Below are positions 7,088 to 10,445 of a DNA stretch of 10,445 bases, one piece after another. Source of the stretch: an uncultured Myxococcales bacterium (GTDB lineage: Bacteria > Myxococcota_A > Bradymonadia > UBA7976 > UBA1532); assembly GCA_937896275.1 (NCBI GenBank), contig CALBMW010000996.1:1-10445 (forward strand), given 5' to 3'. The translations under genes and the position numbers were made by a program. Within the stretch, counting starts at the first letter, position 1. Each line of letters starts with the position of its first letter. The notes under the pieces were generated by a model. That model did no database searches. It was not told the origin of the DNA and was given only the letters and a program-made list of their open reading frames with translations.

Positions 7088-7738
7088 ATGTCTCGCTCGC
7101 CGCTGTCCCTCGTCCCGCTGTCCATCGTCCCGCTGTCCATCGTCCCGCGGTCCATCGTCCCGCTGCTCCGCGTCCGCCTGCTGCGCGCGCCCGTGCTGCT
7201 CGCCGTCGCGCTCCTCGCCGTCTCGGCCGGGTGCTCGCGCGGTCAGAGCGCGCCGCCCCAGACCAAGGCGACGCCGCCCACCGCCCCGGCGGTCAACCCG
7301 CCCCTCGGTGAGAAGCTGAAGGTCACTGACGCGGAGTGGAAGACGCGCCTGACGCCCGAGCAGTACCACGTGCTGCGCGAGCAGGGCACCGAGCGCGCCT
7401 TCACCGGCTACCTGTGGGATCACCACGAGCACGGCGTCTACCGCTGCGCCGCCTGCGGGGCTCCGCTCTTCGCGAGCGACACCAAGTTCGACTCCCGCAC
7501 CGGCTGGCCCAGCTACTACCAGCCCATCGAGAAGGGCCGCGTGGAGGAGCGAAGCGACGGCGCCCTCGGCATGGCGCGCACCGAGGTGGTCTGCGCCCGA
7601 TGCGGCGGCCACCTGGGGCACATCTTCGAGGACGGCCCCGCGCCCACCGGCCAGCGCTACTGCATCAACTCGATCTCGATGAGCTTCGAGCCGACGCCCG
7701 CGCCCGCGCCCGCCAAGGCGCCTGACCCGGCGAAGTAG
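7088..7738 (+). CDS. msrB: Lipid-anchored peptide-methionine (R)-S-oxide reductase MsrB
   Basis: 216 residues. MsrB reduces methionine-R-sulfoxide in proteins back to methionine. The domain (about 77-202) shows zinc pairs C120/C123 (CAAC) and C169/C172 (CARC), GWPSYYQPI (139-147), HLGHIFEDGP (175-184) and RYCINS with catalytic Cys192. The mature protein has no other Cys apart from the lipidated one, so no internal resolving Cys is available; an outside thiol donor such as a thioredoxin-like protein would have to regenerate it directly. The N-terminus is a very long signal peptide: PLS-x-V-type pentapeptide repeats (5-29), then RVRLLR and a hydrophobic core ending in lipobox VSAGC, Cys49; +2 is Ser. 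The enzyme is therefore expected on the periplasmic face of an envelope membrane. A Pro/Ala tail closes the protein. The convergent SEC-C gene ends six bases downstream. Confidence 0.94.
   Translation: MSRSPLSLVPLSIVPLSIVPRSIVPLLRVRLLRAPVLLAVALLAVSAGCSRGQSAPPQTKATPPTAPAVNPPLGEKLKVTDAEWKTRLTPEQYHVLREQGTERAFTGYLWDHHEHGVYRCAACGAPLFASDTKFDSRTGWPSYYQPIEKGRVEERSDGALGMARTEVVCARCGGHLGHIFEDGPAPTGQRYCINSISMSFEPTPAPAPAKAPDPAK
7101..7175 (+). repeat. 15-bp tandem repeat in msrB signal peptide
   Basis: Five consecutive 15-bp units with consensus CGCTGTCCATCGTCC: 7101, 7116, 7131, 7146 and a degenerate copy at 7161. Units two and three are identical; one and four differ by one base each. In frame they encode PLSLV, PLSIV, PLSIV, PRSIV and PLLRV. 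The unit length is a multiple of three, so copy-number change alters length without a frameshift. Confidence 0.9.
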
Positions 7739-7744
7739 AAGCCG

Positions 7745-8500
7745 TCACGCGGCCCGTCGTCGCAGCGCCTTCCGGCCGCTGAGCCAGATGCTGGCCAGGA
7801 AGGGCACCGCCAGCGGGCCATCCCCGGCGATCATGGCCACCGGCTCGGCGAACACGATGATGCCTTGGCTCAGGGTCCAGCGGCCGTCACCCCGGGGCAG
7901 CGCGCGGGCGGCCAGGTAGTCGCCGGGACGGGGCAGCTCGGCGAGGGGCACCTCGTCGACCTCGATCGGGTCCTGCTCCGGCCCCACGTCGGGGTCAGGC
8001 ACCAGGCGCAGGCGCTCGCCGTCGACCGCGTCCACCCGCCAGATCGTCAGGCTGCAGCGCTGCCACGCTCGCAGGCAGGCAGCCTCGCCGGTTCGCCCGT
8101 TGTCGGCCACGATGTCGGCGATCATGTCGCACACGCCGGGTCCATCGACGCGGCTCGCGTCGAAGAGCAGCCAGTCGGTGAAGAGCAGCCCGAGCGTGAG
8201 GCGCGCGGCCTCGTCGCGGCCGGGGTTGCCCGCGATCTGGGCGAAGGTGCCGGCCCCGGGGACGTGCAGCAGGCCGCCGCCCGCGATGATGCGGCCGAGG
8301 CGGGCGAAGGCGGCGTCGGCGTCGGCCGAGGTCACGGGGTGGGTCATCCGCGGCGGCTGCCAGCGGGGCGGCGCGGTCGGGTCCAGCGGCACGCAGGCCG
8401 ACATGAAGCTGGCCGTGGCGTCACCCTCGCCGCAGCACCGCTTGTACCTGCGCCCGCTGCCACACGGGCAGGGGGCCTTGCGTCCAACTCGAGTCATCAT
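7745..8500 (-). CDS. SEC-C motif protein, function unknown
   Basis: 251 residues from ATG 8500; an adjacent in-frame ATG at 8497 sits seven bases from GGGAG (8509-8505) and may be the true start. The N-terminus is a SEC-C zinc motif, CPCGSGRRYKRCC (11-23), as found at the C-terminus of SecA and in YchJ-type proteins; it binds zinc through the CxC and CC cysteines. The remaining 225 residues form a mixed alpha/beta domain (including GLLFTDWLLFDASR and WTLSQGIIVFAEPVAMIAGDG) that I do not recognise. No signal peptide or membrane segment, so cytosolic. SEC-C motifs are attached to many unrelated domains, so the motif alone does not give a function. It is convergent with msrB and lies 130 bp downstream of the oxidoreductase gene on the same strand. 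Confidence 0.88.
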   Translation of the reverse strand: MMTRVGRKAPCPCGSGRRYKRCCGEGDATASFMSACVPLDPTAPPRWQPPRMTHPVTSADADAAFARLGRIIAGGGLLHVPGAGTFAQIAGNPGRDEAARLTLGLLFTDWLLFDASRVDGPGVCDMIADIVADNGRTGEAACLRAWQRCSLTIWRVDAVDGERLRLVPDPDVGPEQDPIEVDEVPLAELPRPGDYLAARALPRGDGRWTLSQGIIVFAEPVAMIAGDGPLAVPFLASIWLSGRKALRRRAA

Positions 8501-8630
8501 CGCGCTCCCGCGCTGAGGGGGCGGCCGGATCGTCGGCGCCCTTCGCGAAGGCTTCGGACAGCCGCGGGAGGCGTTGCATCAAAATGCCGACAAAATCACA
8601 GAGCATTGAAATGATTAACGATTGTGAAGG
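8501..8630 (-). promoter_or_regulatory. AT-rich spacer upstream of the SEC-C gene
   Basis: Between the oxidoreductase stop and the SEC-C start. About 50 bases (8579-8628) are only about 36% GC, against a very GC-rich surround, and probably contain the SEC-C promoter. They hold a heptamer direct repeat (AATGATT then AACGATT, 8610-8623) and a CATT-GA-AATG inverted repeat (8604-8613). A 12-bp palindrome CCTTCGCGAAGG lies at 8540-8551. I cannot assign -35 and -10 boxes with confidence. Confidence 0.45.
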
Positions 8631-9734
8631 CTACTCCGCGGGTCGGAGCACGCAACCGCCGACGAAGCGGCTCTGCCACTTGGCGCGCATCGCGTCGCGC
8701 ACCGCGTCCATCGGGTAGCTCTTCTCGACGAAAGGGGACAGCTGCCCCGCGTCGACCCAGGCCATGATGCTCCGCAGTCGCGCCGCGCGGATGCCCGGGT
8801 CGAGGTGGGTCGAGATCGCCGTGGGGCAGCCGAGCACGTCGAGGCCCTTCATCATGATCAGGTTGGTCGGCAACACGTTGGCGTTCGGCGCCCCGCGCCC
8901 GCCCTTGCCCTTCGCGACGGCGGGCGTCGAGGCCCAACCGACGATCAGGAAGCGCGCACCGAAGCGCACGCACCGAAGGCTCTCGACCGAGGTGTCGCCG
9001 CCCACACCGTCGTAGACGACGTCGACCCCGCGGCCGCCCGTGAGCGCCTTCACGGCGTCTCGGAAGCCAGCGCCCCCGGCGGTGCAGACGACGTGATCGG
9101 CGCCCTGGGCCTGGACGACGGCGAGCTTCTCGGCCGAGCGGCCGGTGGCGATCACCGTGGCGCCCACCAGCTTGGCGACGTGCACCGCGGCGAGCCCGGT
9201 CGAGCCCGAGGCGCCGTGGACGAGCGCCGTCTCGCCGGCGCGCAGCTGACCCCGGGCCACGAGGCAGTGCCAGGCGGTCTCGTAGTTGCCCAGAAGGCAG
9301 CAGCCCTGGTCGAAGGACCAATGAGCCGGCAGCGGGCGCACCGCCTCGGCGGGCGCGACGGCGTAGGACGCGAAGCCGCCGTAGGCCTGGTAGGGGCCCA
9401 GGGAGCGCGGCCCGGCGAGCAGCCCGTCGACGTAGACGCGGTCGCCCACCGCGACGCCCGCGGCCTCGGGCCCGGCCCAGGCGACGACGCCGCTGTACTC
9501 CAGGCCCGGGGTATAAGGCGGCGCCGCCATGTGTTGGTACTGGCCGCTCGCCATCAACAGATCCACCCAGCCGACCGCGGCGCTGCGCACGGCGACGACC
9601 ACGTCGCGCGGCCCGAGGGTCGCGGGATCCGGTGGGGCCTGCGGCTCGAGGCTCAGGTGCTGCTCGACGGCCTCGAGCGGCGTCTCACCGAAGGCCGAGA
9701 CGACGACCTTGCGGCCGGTGGCGCCGATCGACAT
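8631..9734 (-). CDS. Zinc-free MDR-family oxidoreductase (quinone oxidoreductase-like)
   Basis: 367 residues from ATG 9734, with GAGGAGGAG (9746-9738) just upstream. GroES-like N-terminal domain with GRDVVVAVRSAAVGWVDLLM-type segment (about 41-61; the initial residues are GPRD) and the PGLEYSGVVAWAGPEAAGVA turn (76-95), then a Rossmann fold with HGASGSTGLAAV (173-184) and GRSAEKL (198-204), whose Arg/Lys favour NADPH. The catalytic zinc ligands of alcohol dehydrogenases are absent, which fits the NADPH:quinone oxidoreductase branch of medium-chain reductases. It would use NADPH to reduce a quinone or an activated double bond; the substrate is not readable. A hydrophobic N-terminal signal is absent, so cytosolic. 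Length is slightly above the usual 325-340 because of an N-terminal extension. It lies upstream of the SEC-C gene but separated by 130 bp, so co-transcription is possible rather than certain. Confidence 0.92.
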   Translation of the reverse strand: MSIGATGRKVVVSAFGETPLEAVEQHLSLEPQAPPDPATLGPRDVVVAVRSAAVGWVDLLMASGQYQHMAAPPYTPGLEYSGVVAWAGPEAAGVAVGDRVYVDGLLAGPRSLGPYQAYGGFASYAVAPAEAVRPLPAHWSFDQGCCLLGNYETAWHCLVARGQLRAGETALVHGASGSTGLAAVHVAKLVGATVIATGRSAEKLAVVQAQGADHVVCTAGGAGFRDAVKALTGGRGVDVVYDGVGGDTSVESLRCVRFGARFLIVGWASTPAVAKGKGGRGAPNANVLPTNLIMMKGLDVLGCPTAISTHLDPGIRAARLRSIMAWVDAGQLSPFVEKSYPMDAVRDAMRAKWQSRFVGGCVLRPAE

Positions 9735-9737
9735 GGG

Positions 9738-9746
9738 CTCCTCCTC
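9738..9746 (-). promoter_or_regulatory. Ribosome binding site of the oxidoreductase
   Basis: GAGGAGGAG on the minus strand, three bases before ATG 9734; the AGGAGG core (9745-9740) is five bases away. It supports this start. Confidence 0.7.
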
Positions 9747-9812
9747 GGAGTGGGGGTGCCGTCGGGTGTAGGCCGTGGCGGCGCCGGGCGCAAGGCGCGA
9801 GGCGTGGGCGGG

Positions 9813-9869
9813 TCAGCGTTCGGCGGGCGGTCGCGGCGCGAAGGGCAGATCGCGTGCGGGTCGGGCCAT
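9813..9869 (-). CDS. Possible 18-residue small ORF upstream of the oxidoreductase
   Basis: ATG 9869 to TGA 9813 encodes MARPARDLPFAPRPPAER. GGAGG (9879-9875) lies five bases before the start, a near-ideal ribosome binding site. The stop is 78 bases before the oxidoreductase ATG on the same strand, so it could be a leader peptide or a small protein in the 5' leader. The peptide is Pro/Arg-rich without a membrane segment. In such GC-rich DNA a chance ORF of this size is common; the ribosome binding site is the only real support. Confidence 0.25.
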   Translation of the reverse strand: MARPARDLPFAPRPPAER

Positions 9870-10215
9870 GACGACCTCCGCGGGCTCGAACACGCTGCCC
9901 ACTCAGAGCAACGGGCGTGCCCGGCCACAGTGGGCGGGGCTTCGCGGTCAGGTCAGCCGGCGCGGGGGCCGCCAACGACCACGCAAGCGGGCGCCAAGGT
10001 TACCGGTCCGCTCCACGCGCGGCGCGGGGGCTCTGGCGGTCGTCCGTGTTACCGCCCGGGGGGTCGGGACGGGGGCGGTTCACGCTCTCGGCGATCGCGC
10101 GGTCGGGCGGCCTCGGTCGACTCTCTCGCGTGAAACTCCCGGCGCCTGGGAGGCGCAATCGCGCAGGGTGACCTCATCAACGCCCAGGTCAGTTCACGAA
10201 GTGGAAGGCGGTGCC
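9870..10215. other. Intergenic region without a recognisable gene
   Basis: Between the oxidoreductase side and the right-hand lipoprotein gene; it must contain their outward-facing promoters. Frames here lack homology-like character and start signals. TTCACG occurs at 10079-10084 and 10193-10198 on the plus strand and as CGTGAA at 10129-10134. A short hairpin GCGCCT-GGG-AGGCGC is at 10142-10156. TTACCG occurs twice, near 10000 and 10049. No promoter boxes can be called with confidence. Confidence 0.4.
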
Positions 10216-10445
10216 ATGCGTCCGTATTCGTTCGCGCTCATCTTCGCCGTCGGGATCGCGCTGCTCCCGGGGTGCTCCTCGGGCGACAGCCCGCTGGCCT
10301 GCGACCTGCCGCGGGACTGCCCGTCGGGTGAAGCCTGCGTCGACGGCTTCTGCGCCGCGTCGGAGGCGGGCGTCGCCGACGGTGGAGCAGCGGACGGGGG
10401 CGCCGCGGACGGGGGCGCCGCGGACGGGGCCGCCGCGGACGGGGC
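10216..10445 (+). CDS. Cys-rich lipoprotein with Gly/Ala/Asp repeat, cut by window end
   Basis: The first 76 codons from ATG 10216, with GGAAGG (10203-10208) seven bases upstream; the rest is outside the window. Signal peptide MRPYSFALIFAVGIALLPGC ends in a lipobox with Cys20 (+2 Ser). A cysteine cluster follows (CDLPRDCPSGEACVDGFC, about 28-45), probably a small disulphide knot of the kind seen in many myxobacterial surface proteins. From residue 54 the chain is a flexible repeat of A-D-G-G-A units that continues to the window end, likely a spacer holding a C-terminal domain away from the membrane. Function unknown. It resembles the 5808-7019 lipoprotein in plan (anchor, Cys module, Asp/Ala linker) but not in sequence. 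Confidence 0.85.
   Translation, partial: MRPYSFALIFAVGIALLPGCSSGDSPLACDLPRDCPSGEACVDGFCAASEAGVADGGAADGGAADGGAADGAAADG
10375..10445 (+). repeat. 15-bp tandem repeat encoding Gly/Ala/Asp linker
   Basis: Units of consensus GCGGACGGGGGCGCC start at 10375 (diverged), 10390, 10405, 10420 and 10435, the last cut by the window end. The units at 10390 and 10405 are identical and that at 10420 differs by one base. Each unit adds five residues (A-D-G-G-A) in frame. True copy number is unknown. Confidence 0.9.

Noticed and set aside
7739..7744. Bidirectional terminator between msrB and the SEC-C gene
   Set aside because: The six-base gap and its flanks show no clear stem-loop with a T-run.
8540..8551. 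CCTTCGCGAAGG palindrome as a terminator of the oxidoreductase gene
   Set aside because: Perfect 12-bp palindrome but no loop and no T-tract; such short palindromes are expected in GC-rich DNA.
8421..8606. 61-codon minus-strand frame starting in the AT-rich spacer
   Set aside because: Overlaps the SEC-C N-terminus in another frame and has no ribosome binding site; the SEC-C frame has a recognisable motif.
8805..10133. 442-codon plus-strand frame across the oxidoreductase and the spacer
   Set aside because: Shadow of the oxidoreductase for most of its length, with no motifs or ribosome binding site.

Overview
The window is very GC-rich throughout, with strong third-position GC bias, so nearly every true gene has a long antisense shadow frame. 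Gene content points to a predatory or social delta-proteobacterial lineage such as Myxococcota: a Pkn-type Ser/Thr kinase with a 'RDVSPGN' catalytic loop next to a helical-repeat gene, and several lipoproteins with cysteine-rich N-termini followed by Asp/Ala/Gly linkers. This placement is an inference from style; no marker gene is present. I found no tRNA, rRNA, CRISPR array, transposase or phage gene.

Layout. (1) Bases 1-2535, minus strand: a kinase gene (1333-2535) whose stop overlaps the start of a helical-repeat (TPR-like) gene that runs off the left edge. The second gene is open from 1336 to base 2. (2) Bases 2536-2641: a 106-bp divergent promoter region. (3) Bases 2642-7019, plus strand: a tight three-gene cassette of a TonB-dependent outer-membrane receptor, a 246-residue lipoprotein (start overlaps the receptor stop by one base) and a 403-residue lipoprotein with three C-x10-C modules. 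(4) Bases 7088-7738: a lipid-anchored methionine sulfoxide reductase B whose signal peptide is lengthened by a 15-bp tandem repeat. (5) Bases 7745-9734, minus strand: a SEC-C zinc-motif protein and, upstream of it, a zinc-free MDR-family oxidoreductase, separated by an unusually AT-rich 130-bp spacer. (6) Bases 9735-10215: no large gene; it holds one 18-codon candidate ORF with a good ribosome binding site on the minus strand. (7) Bases 10216-10445: start of a lipoprotein gene with a 15-bp (Gly/Ala/Asp) repeat, cut by the right edge.

How it may work together. The receptor and two lipoproteins look like one envelope unit: an outer-membrane import channel or adhesin-like barrel with two dedicated lipid-anchored partners, of unknown substrate. 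The kinase and helical-repeat protein form a separate divergent signalling pair that shares the intergenic region with the receptor; any regulatory link is only suggested by position. MsrB would repair oxidised methionines in the envelope. The most unusual material is the undescribed lipoprotein partners of the receptor, the C-x10-C modules, and the two unrelated 15-bp coding repeats.
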